The notes below the pieces were generated by a model that was not told the DNA's origin, searched no databases, and worked only from the letters and a program-made list of their open reading frames with translations. From positions 25,587 through 89,586 of the forward strand of contig SXOX01000162.1 of assembly GCA_005776585.1 (NCBI GenBank): DNA of 64,000 bases, written 5' to 3'. Positions 9,388-18,047 of this stretch are shown piece by piece. Each line of letters begins with the position of its first letter. Position 1 is the first letter of the stretch. This DNA comes from Pseudomonadota bacterium. GTDB lineage: Bacteria; Myxococcota_A; UBA9042; GCA-2863065. Both the position numbers and the translations under genes were made by a program.

Positions 9388-11169
9388 GTGCGGGGCTCCA
9401 AGTTCTTCGCCAACACGGCACGGCGTCGCGGCGCGCTGTACTTCGTCGGCGTCGGCTCCGCCACCGTCGCCGACTCGCTCGTCGTGGACAACACGGCCGT
9501 CGAGGACGGTGGCGGCGTCTACGTCAGCACGTCGGCCCGCGTGGCCTTCATCAACGACACGCTCTACCGAAACGAGGCGCCCCGCGGCGGCGGCCTGTTC
9601 CTGCGGGAGACGAGCGACGTCCTCCTGACGCAGTGCATCGTCGCCGACTCGACGAACGGCGAGGGCCTCTATGGCACGAGCAGCTCGAGCCGAGCGCTGA
9701 TCACGCACAGCGCAATCGCTGGCAACTACCAAGGAGCAGTGAAGAACCTCCCCGATCCCATCGGGTGCCTCGGCACGGTCGCGGTCGCGCCCACGTTCGT
9801 CGCGTTCTCGGACGACGGCGACTTCGCCAACGACGACTTCCACCTGGCGAGCAGTAGCGCGCTCATCGACGCGGGCGACCCGGCGATCCTGGACCTGGAC
9901 GGCACGCGCTCCGACATCGGCGCGTATGGCGGCTCGGGCGGACCGGAGCTCGACAAGGATGGTGACGGCATCACGGCTTCGGGCGGTGACTGCAATGACA
10001 CGGACCCGTCCATCTATCCGAACGCGGTCGAGCTCAAGGACTCGAAGGACAACGACTGCAACGGCACGATCGATGATCCGTATACCGATAAGGATAACGA
10101 TGGCTACGATCCGGCCGCGGGCGATTGCAACGACGGGAACCCCTCGGTCCACCCCGGGGTCAAGGCGGTCTGCGACGGCAAGGACCAGAACTGCAACGGC
10201 AAGATCGACGAGGGCAAGCTCAGTACGTTCTACTTCGACAACGACGGCGACGGCGTGAGCCTGGCCACCAAGACGGTGACCGGGCGCAGCGCGCCGGCTG
10301 GGTACACGGAAACGCCGGGCGACGGCGACGACGGCGACGCGACTCGCCGCCCCGTACACGGCGAGGCCTGCGACCTCAAGGACAACGACTGCAACGGACT
10401 CACCGATGAGGGTGTCGAGACGACCTACTACCCCGATGGTGACGGTGATGGCTTTGGCGCAACCGCCGGAGCCGTGCTCGGGTGCACGCTGCCGCTGGGC
10501 TTCGTCAAGGTCGCGGGCGATTGCGACGACACCAACCCGCTCAAGAGCCCGGCGTCGCCTGAGGCCTGCAACGGGCAGGACGACAACTGCAACGTCGCCA
10601 TCGACGAGGGGGTCATGCTCACCTACTACTCCGAGACGCACGGCGACTGCGACGACGCGAAGCCGGCCGTACACCCGACGGCGACCGAGCTGAGCGACGG
10701 CGTCGACAACGACTGCGATGGACAGACCGACGAGACGCAGTCGGCGACCAAGGGTGACACGGACGACGACGGGCTCTCGGACGAGTTCGAGGTCGAGCAC
10801 GGCCTCGATCCCGAGGATCCGGGCGACGGCGCGAGTGTGGCCCCGACGCTTCCGCTGGCGTTTGCGCCGGCGCAGGCCAGTTGCGCCGAGGGCGAGTCGT
10901 TCGGTCTGGCGCTCCTTGGCGGGGTCGGGCCGTACGCGTCGCTGTCAGTCGAGTCTGCGGCCGGTGTGGTGCTGGAGCTCTCTGTCGCGCAAGAGGACGC
11001 GCAGGGCCCGATGCAGCCCGCCCAGGCCACATGTCTCCGGGAGGGAACCGCGGACCTCGTGGGCGTCGACCCGAAGGGCACCGTCGTCCGCCTCGGCGTG
11101 ACGGTCTCCGGGTCGACGATGAGCCTGGTTCCGAAGTCGCTCGCGCTCGTTGTGGGAGACGCGGCCTAA
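9388..11169 (+). pseudogene. Beta-helix/MopE surface protein, segment 2 (middle, between two in-frame TAA codons)
   Basis: Same frame as segment 1; the GTG at 9388 is only the first possible restart. It holds more beta-helix coils, then about five MopE-type repeats (GDCNDTDPSIYPNAVEL, KDNDCNGTIDD, CDGKDQNCNGKIDEG), which in copper-repressible MopE-family and many myxobacterial proteins are putative metal-binding loops. A calcium-type loop (DTDDDGLSDEFEVEHGLDP) and the start of an Ig-like domain follow. Decay is visible: one repeat reads GDGDDGDATRRPVHGEAC where GDCDDGDAT is expected, and another has lost its central DGDGxG part. It ends at TAA 11167-11169 inside a Big_2-like strand (ALVVGDAA). 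Confidence 0.75.
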
Positions 11170-11187
11170 TTCTCGGCTCAGGGCGGC

Positions 11188-11712
11188 GTGGCGCCCAGTG
11201 GCTACGTGTCGAGCCGACCGGACATCGCGACGGTGGAGGCGGCGACCGGTCGGATCGCCGCTGTGGCGGTCGGACAGGCGACGCTCACGGCAACCGCGGC
11301 GAATGGTCGGAGCGCGACGGCCGAGGTCACCGTGAGCACGCCCAAGGCCGTGGCGCCCGCCCTGGGGCTCGGCCCGACGAAGGTCACCATCGCCGTGCGA
11401 CAGACCGTGACGCTTCAGCCGTATGGCGGCCAGGCTCCGTATGCGTGGACGGTCGACGACGCGGCCGTTGCGACCGTGAGCGCCGGCACGGCCACGGGTG
11501 TCGCCGTGGGCTCGGCGGTCGTCACCGTGACCGACGCGTTGGGCGCGCACGCGACGAGCATCGTGACCGTACTCGCCGAGCGGGTCGTGACCGTGGCCTC
11601 GCCGGTGACGGGAGGCTGCGGCGTTGGCGCGGGCGCGGCTCCGGGCAGCGCGTGGGTCCTCTTGGGACTGATCGTGGCGCTCCTGTGGAGGCGTCGGTCT
11701 GCGGCACGCTGA
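11188..11712 (+). pseudogene. Beta-helix/MopE surface protein, segment 3 (Ig-like domains and MYXO-CTERM-like anchor)
   Basis: Again the same frame as segments 1 and 2; the coding sense resumes right after TAA as FSAQGG. It completes one Big_2-type domain (YVSSRPDIATVEAATGRIAA, then GQATLTATAANG) and adds a second (YAWTVDDAAVATVSAGTATG). It ends with a C-terminal sorting signal: a Gly/Cys motif (VTGGCGVGAGAAPG), a hydrophobic helix (AWVLLGLIVALLW) and RRRSAAR. The anchor is intact although two stops lie upstream, so loss of function is recent, or the stops are read through, or they are sequence errors. The GTG at 11188 is not a convincing independent start. Confidence 0.75.
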
Positions 11713-11878
11713 GGAACAGGGGCGCCGTCGCCGCATCGACGTCGGTTTCTGAGGCCACGTCACCGCCTCAGCGGAGGTCGTGCCAACGGCGCACTCGGGT
11801 TTCTCTGGTCGACGTCGTGACCGTTGACACCTGGTCGTGCCCGGCGTACCTGCCTGAGTGCGCTGGCGCGGAGGTCAC

Positions 11879-12514
11879 GTGGGTCGCATCTCCTCATCGC
11901 TCCTATTGTTTGGGATCGTGGCGTGCTCGGACTCGGCGAGGCCGTCCACCTCGTCCTCGCAGGCTGCTGCGCCTGCAGCGACGACCGTGACGTCGGCGGC
12001 GCTGAGTGCAGTACCGGCTGCGCCCACGCCGGAGCGCTACACGGACCCACGCTTCGGTTGGTCGGTCGAGTCGCTGGCGGACTTCGAGCCTGAGGTCACG
12101 TTCGACAACGCGGACGGCGGACCGGAGGTCATCCGGCGGCGCGTCACCTGGCGGGGCACCGCGCGCGGAGACCTGGTCGTGGACGTGTGGCACGATCCCA
12201 CCGCGGCCGGCCTCGACGCGTGGCTCGGGCGCGTAGGCCACGTCGTCATGTACTCGGGTTCGCGGGACGAGGGCACCGTCTCCGTCGGCGGTGGGCGCCT
12301 CGCTGGACGTCGCTGGTCAGTGCCGCGCGGACAGGCCTCGGAGAAGACCGTGGTCTTCGTGGCCGCCAGCACCTACGTCTTTCGCCTGATGTACGTCAAC
12401 GGTGAGGGCGACACCTCCGCCAGCGCGTTTGGTCGACTGGTGGACACCTTCATGCCTGACGCGCACGCTCGTGGCGCCCGCACATCCACCACGGGAGGGC
12501 CGACCCATGAGTGA
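11879..12514 (+). CDS. Lipoprotein, unknown function
   Basis: I start at GTG 11879 because GGAGG lies 4 nt upstream and a lipoprotein signal follows (GRISSSLLLFGIVAC). After a Ser/Ala/Pro/Thr-rich linker (about residues 20-48) there is one domain of about 140 residues starting YTDPRFGWSVESLADFEPE, with TWRGTARGDLVVDVWHDP and ASTYVFRLMYVNGE, ending FGRLVDTFMPD. This alternation of strands with a final helix resembles small periplasmic lipoproteins that test for a stress-type fold (a PsbP/Mog1-like layout), but no motif confirms it. Its stop overlaps the next start by 8 nt, so it heads an operon with the CHAP protein. Confidence 0.65.
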   Translation: MGRISSSLLLFGIVACSDSARPSTSSSQAAAPAATTVTSAALSAVPAAPTPERYTDPRFGWSVESLADFEPEVTFDNADGGPEVIRRRVTWRGTARGDLVVDVWHDPTAAGLDAWLGRVGHVVMYSGSRDEGTVSVGGGRLAGRRWSVPRGQASEKTVVFVAASTYVFRLMYVNGEGDTSASAFGRLVDTFMPDAHARGARTSTTGGPTHE

Positions 12515-14282
12515 GCCCATGACGGCGGCGCGAGCCTTCTCACTCCGAAGCGCCATCGCGGCCTGCGCGTTCGTGCTCGCCATGCTGACCGGGACCGCGA
12601 CTCACGCCGTCTACCAATGCGGCAACCAAAAGGACACGTGCACCTGCGGCAAGAACAACCCGTTCCCATGCTGCGACAACGGAGGCAACTGCACCTGGTG
12701 GGCGTGGGAAGGCGCCTGCTGTAGCTGGGGTGCACCGCCGCTGCCCACGTACGGCAACGCCAACGACTGGCTGAATGAGGCCCAGGCCGCGGGTTGGCCC
12801 ACAGGGACGACGCCGCTCGTCGGCTCGGTCTTCGTGCGCACCGTGGGGCAGTATGGGCACGTCGGCTTCATCACGTCGGTCGACGCCTCGGGGGGCTTCT
12901 GCGCGACCGAGATGTCGTGCTGGGGCCAATACGGCAAGTACAACGCCTGCCACAAGGCCGGCTACGCGCAGGGATTCATCTGCAAGAAGGGCACAAACTG
13001 CGGAAACTGTGAGTGTAGCGCCGGGCAGTCGCAGTCCAAGGGTTGCGGCCGCTGCGGCACCCAGACGCGGGGCTGCGATGGCTGCCATTGGGGCGGCTGG
13101 AGCGGCTGCAACGGCGAAGGCGTCTGCTCTCCGGGCGAGCAGAGCTCGGGTGGCTGCGGCAACTGCGGCACGCATCAGCGCACGTGCACGGGCTCGTGCT
13201 TCTGGGGAGACTTCGGCGAGTGCACCGGACAGGGGGAGTGCGGGTCCGGCACGACCTCGACGCTCGCGTGTGGCGAGTGCGGCTACAAGGAGCGGACGTG
13301 CTCGGCGCAATGCGCGTGGGGCGAATTCGGCAAGTGCGTCTGGCTCGATCCGCAGGGCGGAACGCAGGCGTGTGACACGACGTTGGCGGGACAGTGCGCG
13401 CCGGGCTTCTTGAAGTGCCTGAGTGGCACCGTCGCGTGCGTCGGGAGCTTCACGTCGCAGCCCGAGGTCTGTGACGGGCTCGACAACGACTGTGACGGGG
13501 TGAGCGACGAGGACCTCCCCGCCATGGGAACGACGCCGCCACCGTGGGGCGCGGAGCTCGTCGCCTCGCAGCTTCCGGCCCAGGTCATCACGGGGCAATC
13601 GTTGCCGGCGTCGATGACCTGGAGAAACGTGGGCTCCGAGACCTGGCAGCCGGGCACGGTGGTACTGCGAGCGAAGGGCCAGGTCGACGGTCAGGCCTCG
13701 TGGCTGCGTCACGACTCGTGGCCGGGTCTCTCGACAGCGGCGATCCTCAAGTCGCCGGTGGCACCGGGGGCGAGCGTCACGTTCGACTTCATGCTTCGCG
13801 GCCCGCCATTGGCTGACGCCTGTTCGACGTGCCTCACGGACTCGACGATCTCTGTACCGATCATGGAGACGTTCACGCTCCTCCACCAGGGTGAGGGCCG
13901 CTTCGCCTGCCCGAAGCCGTGGCAAGACGTCACGGTCACGGTGACCCCCGCGGTTGAAGCGAAGCCGACGGACCCGACGGAGATCGAGGGTCCCGGGGAC
14001 CTCGTGCTCGAACCGCCCGACGCCTCGACGACGCCCCCAGACGGCGCCGACGTCGGCCCTGCGGAGCCTGCGGATGCCGGCGCGGCGGCGGCCTCGGTGC
14101 CGCACGCCGACGCAGGGACTCCCACGGACCTCGGTCCCGGGCCAGGGACTGGCACACGCAGCTGCGCCCCCGGGACGCGCGGCGGGCCGACGGGAGTCGC
14201 AGGAGCGCTGTTGCTTGCGACGGTGGGGCTCCTCCACCTCCGGCGCTCCGCGCGGCGACCACAGCGCTCGCCTCCAGGCTGA
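12507..14282 (+). CDS. CHAP-domain Cys-rich protein with MopE loop and C-terminal anchor
   Basis: 591 residues from ATG 12507 (GGGAGGG upstream). A signal peptide (1-34) is followed by a CHAP amidase/peptidase-like domain with NCTWWAW (Cys62) and YGHVGFITSVD (His118), the usual catalytic pair. Three Cys-rich repeats of about 41 residues follow (CGxCGTxxRxC...CxWGxWxxC), thrombospondin-like in spacing, then one MopE loop (CDGLDNDCDGVSDED). Next comes an NBR1-type Ig domain (SMTWRNVGSETWQPG), an acidic Pro/Ala linker and an anchor (SCAPGTRGGPTGVAGALLLA, then HLRRSARR). It is inferred to be a surface-anchored peptidoglycan-acting enzyme. Confidence 0.8.
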   Translation: MSEPMTAARAFSLRSAIAACAFVLAMLTGTATHAVYQCGNQKDTCTCGKNNPFPCCDNGGNCTWWAWEGACCSWGAPPLPTYGNANDWLNEAQAAGWPTGTTPLVGSVFVRTVGQYGHVGFITSVDASGGFCATEMSCWGQYGKYNACHKAGYAQGFICKKGTNCGNCECSAGQSQSKGCGRCGTQTRGCDGCHWGGWSGCNGEGVCSPGEQSSGGCGNCGTHQRTCTGSCFWGDFGECTGQGECGSGTTSTLACGECGYKERTCSAQCAWGEFGKCVWLDPQGGTQACDTTLAGQCAPGFLKCLSGTVACVGSFTSQPEVCDGLDNDCDGVSDEDLPAMGTTPPPWGAELVASQLPAQVITGQSLPASMTWRNVGSETWQPGTVVLRAKGQVDGQASWLRHDSWPGLSTAAILKSPVAPGASVTFDFMLRGPPLADACSTCLTDSTISVPIMETFTLLHQGEGRFACPKPWQDVTVTVTPAVEAKPTDPTEIEGPGDLVLEPPDASTTPPDGADVGPAEPADAGAAAASVPHADAGTPTDLGPGPGTGTRSCAPGTRGGPTGVAGALLLATVGLLHLRRSARRPQRSPPG

Positions 14283-14290
14283 GCGAATCC

Positions 14291-15625
14291 GTGGTGCCGC
14301 GCGCGTTCGCGCTGGACCTCGCCGCATTGCGCATCGCGGTCGCGGCCGTCGTGCTCACGAGCCCGGACGTGCGCGCAGCGCGCCTCGCGGCCACGTGGTC
14401 GGTCGACCTGCGCGCCGTGCCGTGGGGCCTCGGCTGGGTCGCGCCGGCGCTGCCGGGACCCGAGTGGCTGCCGCTGACGGCCACGGTCCTCCTGATGGCC
14501 GCAACGACGCTCCTCCTGGTGGGCCTCTGGACGCGCGCCTCGGCGACGCTCGCGACACTCTCGGCCGTCTACCTGCTGGCGCTCCCGCAACTCGTGGGGA
14601 CCGTGCGACACACGCACCACCTCGTCTGGTTCCTCGCGCTGATCGCGTGCAGTCCCTGTGGCGACGCCGTCTCGCTCGACCGCCACTTTCGAGCGCGGCG
14701 CGGCGAGGCCGTGGCCGACGACGAGGCCACCCCGCGCTATGGAGTCCCACTGCGGCTCGGATTCGTCGTGCTAGGGCTAGTCTACTTCTTTCCCGGGCTC
14801 TGGAAGCTCGTTCACGGCGGCTGGGCGTGGGTCGCCTCGGACCAGTTCATCCACCAGATGCATTGGAAGTGGGCCCAGATGGGTCGGGTGCCCGCGCTGC
14901 GGGTGGACCAGTGGCCCCTGCTCTGCCAGGTAGGCGCGGGGCTCACCGTCGCATTCGAGCTCGGGTTCCTGCCGCTCGCGGTGCTCACCCGATGGCGCAT
15001 CCCGCTCGTCCTCGGCTGCGTCGCGTTTCACATCGCCATCGAGCAGGTGATGCTCATCCCATTCCAGAGCCTCTGGCTCTGCGCGCTCGGCCTCTGGCCG
15101 TGGACCGACGTACTTCGGCGCGTCGATGGCTGGCTCGGTAGGTCGAGGACATTGGCGAAGATGCTGCCGAGCCCGGCGCCGACGCGCGCGACCGCCTGGG
15201 GCGGGGCGCTCCTGGTCGCCGGGATTGGACTCGCCGGCGCGCGCGAGCAGACGGCGGGATGGCCGTTCGCCTGCTATCCGACCTTCGCGAGGATGGTTGG
15301 CGAGGCGATGCCGCTCCTCGAGGTGACACGGCGTGGCCCGGAGGGGCAGCGCGCGGTCGTCCCGCTGCGCCTCGCGGGCGTCGACGGGCAACGGCACCTC
15401 GGCCTCCAATGGCAACTCGGCCTCGACGTGGTCGGCCCGCGACGCACGCGGGGGCTCACCGCCTACCTGCGCGCAGGGCTCCGTCCGAGCGACCGCTCTG
15501 GCGTCGTCTGCGTCGACCGGACGTGGGTCTCGACCGTCCCCGAGCGAGTCGGCCGCCGCATGCGGCGCGATCCGCTGGAGTGCTTCGACGGCCGCACGCT
15601 CGAGCCGCTGCCCGCGCGACCATAG
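14291..15625 (+). CDS. HTTM-domain membrane protein (gamma-carboxylase-like)
   Basis: 444 residues, GTG start 8 nt after the previous stop, so probably the third gene of that operon. It has about eight membrane segments. The block LGFVVLGLVYFFPGLWKLVHGGWAW and the following WASDQFIHQ are characteristic of HTTM domains, the multi-pass module shared with vitamin K-dependent gamma-carboxylase. The C-terminal 120 residues are soluble and unassigned (TAYLRAGLRPSDRSGVVCVD). Lysine and His residues in the HTTM core are retained, but bacterial HTTM proteins have no settled reaction. Modification or handling of the adjacent secreted protein is only a contextual guess. Confidence 0.75.
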   Translation: MVPRAFALDLAALRIAVAAVVLTSPDVRAARLAATWSVDLRAVPWGLGWVAPALPGPEWLPLTATVLLMAATTLLLVGLWTRASATLATLSAVYLLALPQLVGTVRHTHHLVWFLALIACSPCGDAVSLDRHFRARRGEAVADDEATPRYGVPLRLGFVVLGLVYFFPGLWKLVHGGWAWVASDQFIHQMHWKWAQMGRVPALRVDQWPLLCQVGAGLTVAFELGFLPLAVLTRWRIPLVLGCVAFHIAIEQVMLIPFQSLWLCALGLWPWTDVLRRVDGWLGRSRTLAKMLPSPAPTRATAWGGALLVAGIGLAGAREQTAGWPFACYPTFARMVGEAMPLLEVTRRGPEGQRAVVPLRLAGVDGQRHLGLQWQLGLDVVGPRRTRGLTAYLRAGLRPSDRSGVVCVDRTWVSTVPERVGRRMRRDPLECFDGRTLEPLPARP

Positions 15626-15646
15626 CCCGGACCCTTGGGGCCGCGC

Positions 15647-16201
15647 TCAGTGGCACGTCTTTGCGACGACCTCGGCCTCGAGCGTCGCGCCGGCCGTGGT
15701 GCAGCGGCCGGAGAGTGTGGCGTCCAGAGCGCGCACGCCGTTGATCCGAGTACTGGTCGTGTCCGTGGACCACGTCAGCTCCGGACACGCACCGGCTGGA
15801 AACGTCGCCAGGACGCGGTCTTGCGCATCGAGGACGAGGACCGAGCCGCCCTTCGCGTAGCTGCCCTGAACGCGGATGCGCGTCCCTGACGCAACCGTCG
15901 GCACGAGCTCGACGCCCAGAAAGGGCGGGACCCAGCCGGTGCCCGCGCGACAGCCCAGCTCGTGGGACTCGATGCGCACGCCGTCGGGGAGCGTCACAAG
16001 TACACGGCCCTCGACGCTCGACGAGAACAGGAAATAGAAGAGCACGCCCATGCCCGAGAACAGGATGAGGAGGCTCGTGACCAGCACCACGACGCCGCGG
16101 CGGCCAAGCGGGCGGCGGTGGCGGCGGGAGCCCGCGAGTTGGCCCTCCAGCTCCGCGACGCGCGCCTCGAGAGCGGCGATGTGTTCGCGGTCGGTAGCCA
16201 T
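15647..16201 (-). CDS. Small bitopic membrane protein with periplasmic beta domain
   Basis: 184 residues. The N-terminus is a short coiled coil (REHIAALEARVAELEGQLAG) and a basic patch (RRHRRPLGRRG), followed by one membrane helix (about 37-60, VVVLVTSLLILFSGMGVLFYF). The remaining 120 residues are beta-rich with four cysteines (ELGCRAGTG, AGACPELTW, SGRCTTAG, AKTC) likely forming two disulfides outside the membrane. It lies 7 nt downstream of the ferritin-like gene, third in a three-gene operon. Function not recognised. Confidence 0.6.
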   Translation of the reverse strand: MATDREHIAALEARVAELEGQLAGSRRHRRPLGRRGVVVLVTSLLILFSGMGVLFYFLFSSSVEGRVLVTLPDGVRIESHELGCRAGTGWVPPFLGVELVPTVASGTRIRVQGSYAKGGSVLVLDAQDRVLATFPAGACPELTWSTDTTSTRINGVRALDATLSGRCTTAGATLEAEVVAKTCH

Positions 16202-16208
16202 GCAGCCC

Positions 16209-17066
16209 TCAGTGCCGCGCGATCGGGCTCACGTCGCGCGGATCGAGGCCGCGGGCCGCGAGGGGCCCAAGGACGGCAGAGTCCAGCGCGGCGTGCGCCG
16301 TGCGAAAGTAGGTCTTGGGATCCATCCAGCCCAGCGTGCTCTGGTGCATGTCGGCCTCCGACGGCTCGGCGAACCGCTGCCAGGCGCCCAGGAGCTTGTC
16401 GATCTCGTCGCGCGCCACCCACCGCAAGCGCTGCCGCTCGGCCTCCGTCAGCAGCTCTCCGGCCCAGTCCAGGAAATACCACCCGAAGCGCCCGTGGGCG
16501 GCCTCGTCCTTGACGATGCGCTGCAGCACGGCCCGGATGAGCGGCTGGCGCGCGTGACGAGCGCTCGCCCGGAGGATGGGGATGCTGACCGCCTCGCCGA
16601 CGCAAAAGACACGCATCACGACCTCGGCGCTGCGCAGCAGCGGTCGCGCTGACTCGCGTCCGGTCACGCCCAGCCGGTCGGGCTCATACAGCAGCGGTGC
16701 GGCGCCGCCGAGCTCGGCCAGAAGCCGCGCGCACAGCTCCACGTGGACGATCTCGTCGAGGGGGAAGCGCGTAGCGACGGCCACGAGATCGAGCGGCGCA
16801 GAGGCCTCCAGCAGCAGCCGTAGGGCAGTCGTGCAGGAGGCCCCCGTGCGGTACTCCTGAAACGCGGCCATCGTCCAGATGCGGCGGGCCTTTTCGACGA
16901 CCGACGGCGCCTCTGTGGCGACCTCTGCCGCCAGCGAGCCCCAGGGCAGTCGCTCCACCTCGGGGCGCATCCGGCGGTACTGGCGCTCGAGCGCGCCGCC
17001 GAGCAGCCCGAGCTCGAAGCGCTCGAAGGAGTCGGGGACGTCGGCCAGCGTAAGTGGTGCGCTCAT
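16209..17066 (-). CDS. Ferritin-like di-iron protein
   Basis: 285 residues of almost pure helix. Two ExxH metal-binding motifs are visible, DEIVHVE (about residue 106) and DEAAHGRFG (about residue 188), as in ferritin-like or rubrerythrin-type four-helix di-iron proteins; additional Glu ligands probably come from FQEYRTG and CVGEAVS. No signal peptide, so cytoplasmic. It starts 3 nt after the stop of the Pro-rich lipoprotein and is followed 7 nt later by the membrane protein. Oxidase, oxygenase and iron-storage functions cannot be separated from sequence. The pairing with a GNLLPP-repeat protein is notable. Confidence 0.75.
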   Translation of the reverse strand: MSAPLTLADVPDSFERFELGLLGGALERQYRRMRPEVERLPWGSLAAEVATEAPSVVEKARRIWTMAAFQEYRTGASCTTALRLLLEASAPLDLVAVATRFPLDEIVHVELCARLLAELGGAAPLLYEPDRLGVTGRESARPLLRSAEVVMRVFCVGEAVSIPILRASARHARQPLIRAVLQRIVKDEAAHGRFGWYFLDWAGELLTEAERQRLRWVARDEIDKLLGAWQRFAEPSEADMHQSTLGWMDPKTYFRTAHAALDSAVLGPLAARGLDPRDVSPIARH

Positions 17067-17069
17067 GGC

Positions 17070-17558
17070 TCACCCGGCATCGGGCGGCGGTGCGATGACG
17101 TCAGTCTCGGGTGGCAGCAGGTTCCCGACCGGGGGCCCTTCGTCGGGGACGTCGGGTCCGGTGTCCGGGGGCGGCGTCACGACGTCCGTGTCGGGCGGCA
17201 GCAGGTTTCCGGCCGGTGGGCCCTCGTCGGGGACATCCGGTCCCGTATCCGGCGGCGGAGTGATGACATCGGTGTCTGGTGGCAGCAGATTACCCGACGA
17301 GATGGCCTCCGGAACGTCGGGCGTGGTGTCGGTGGGGACCGGGCCGGCGTCGGGGGGCAGCAGGTTGCCGCTCACACCGAAGTCGGTCGTCTTGCCGTCC
17401 GTCTGTACGGAGTCCGAGGCCGGAGGCAGGGGGTTGCCCGTCGTGTTGCAGGACGACGCCATGCCCACGATGAGGATGCCCGTACCGCCAGCGGCGGTCA
17501 GCAGCGGCTTCCAGCGCAGCGCCGCGCCAAACTTCGAGTTCGTGTTCCAGAGCTTCAT
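17070..17558 (-). CDS. Pro-rich GNLLPP-repeat lipoprotein
   Basis: 162 residues from ATG 17558 (GGGAGG upstream). A basic N-terminus and a hydrophobic segment (TAAGGTGILIVGMASSC) give a probable lipoprotein signal, although Ala at -3 makes the lipobox imperfect. The mature region is entirely low complexity: GNPLPP, then GNLLPPDAG, then three near-identical units of GNLLPPDTDVITPPPDTGPD plus VPDEGPP. There is no folded domain; it looks like a flexible wall-spanning tether. It is first in an operon with the ferritin-like gene. Confidence 0.65.
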   Translation of the reverse strand: MKLWNTNSKFGAALRWKPLLTAAGGTGILIVGMASSCNTTGNPLPPASDSVQTDGKTTDFGVSGNLLPPDAGPVPTDTTPDVPEAISSGNLLPPDTDVITPPPDTGPDVPDEGPPAGNLLPPDTDVVTPPPDTGPDVPDEGPPVGNLLPPETDVIAPPPDAG

Positions 17559-17645
17559 CGCGCGGCCTCCCAGCTCCTGTGGCGCTGCGCGCAGAATAGC
17601 CGGACTCGCGACGCGGCGCGAGCGAGCTTCAGGGGAGGCGCTGGG

Positions 17646-17918
17646 CTACGGCTGGAACTTGCAGCAGACGCCGAGGTTGTACGCGGTGCTCCCGGAGCCA
17701 TCGCCGCGGTGTTTGGCCTCCAGGTAGGTCGCATCGGAGGCCGATAGCCCCGACATCCAGGTGACGCACGACCCGCTGCCGGCCCAGTTCCACTGCGGGG
17801 GTGACCCGAACACGCCGCACCAGCTCGCGTCCATGGCGCCGCCATAGCAGGCGACCTGCCCGGACGGGATGGAGATCGGGGGCGGAGCGCTGCAGTCCGC
17901 CGAGGTCGACGGAAGTAT
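17646..17918 (-). pseudogene. 3' remnant of a Cys-containing secreted protein
   Basis: The last 90 or so codons read like real protein (ADCSAPPPISIPSGQVACYG, MDASWCGVFGSPPQWNW, GLSASDATYLEAKHRGD, NLGVCCKFQP), but farther upstream the frame becomes arginine/serine noise overlapping the opposite-strand redox gene. No start with a ribosome site precedes the meaningful part, except an internal ATG at about 17831. I read it as a 5'-truncated gene left beside the redox operon; a short expressed protein cannot be excluded. Confidence 0.4.
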
Positions 17919-18047
17919 TGACCCATCTGAGTCCCGTTGCGACGGGATCGATCGTCCTGACGCGCCACACCGTTCTCGCCCCGTGCCCCGAACGAGCGCT
18001 GGTTGGGTGAGGGAGCGCTTGGAACGCCCGATGCAACGCGAGCCCCC

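Noticed and set aside
8638..11712. Reassignment of TAA to a sense codon in this organism
   Set aside because: Only one gene shows in-frame TAA and it has other signs of decay; no other conserved protein in the window contains one.
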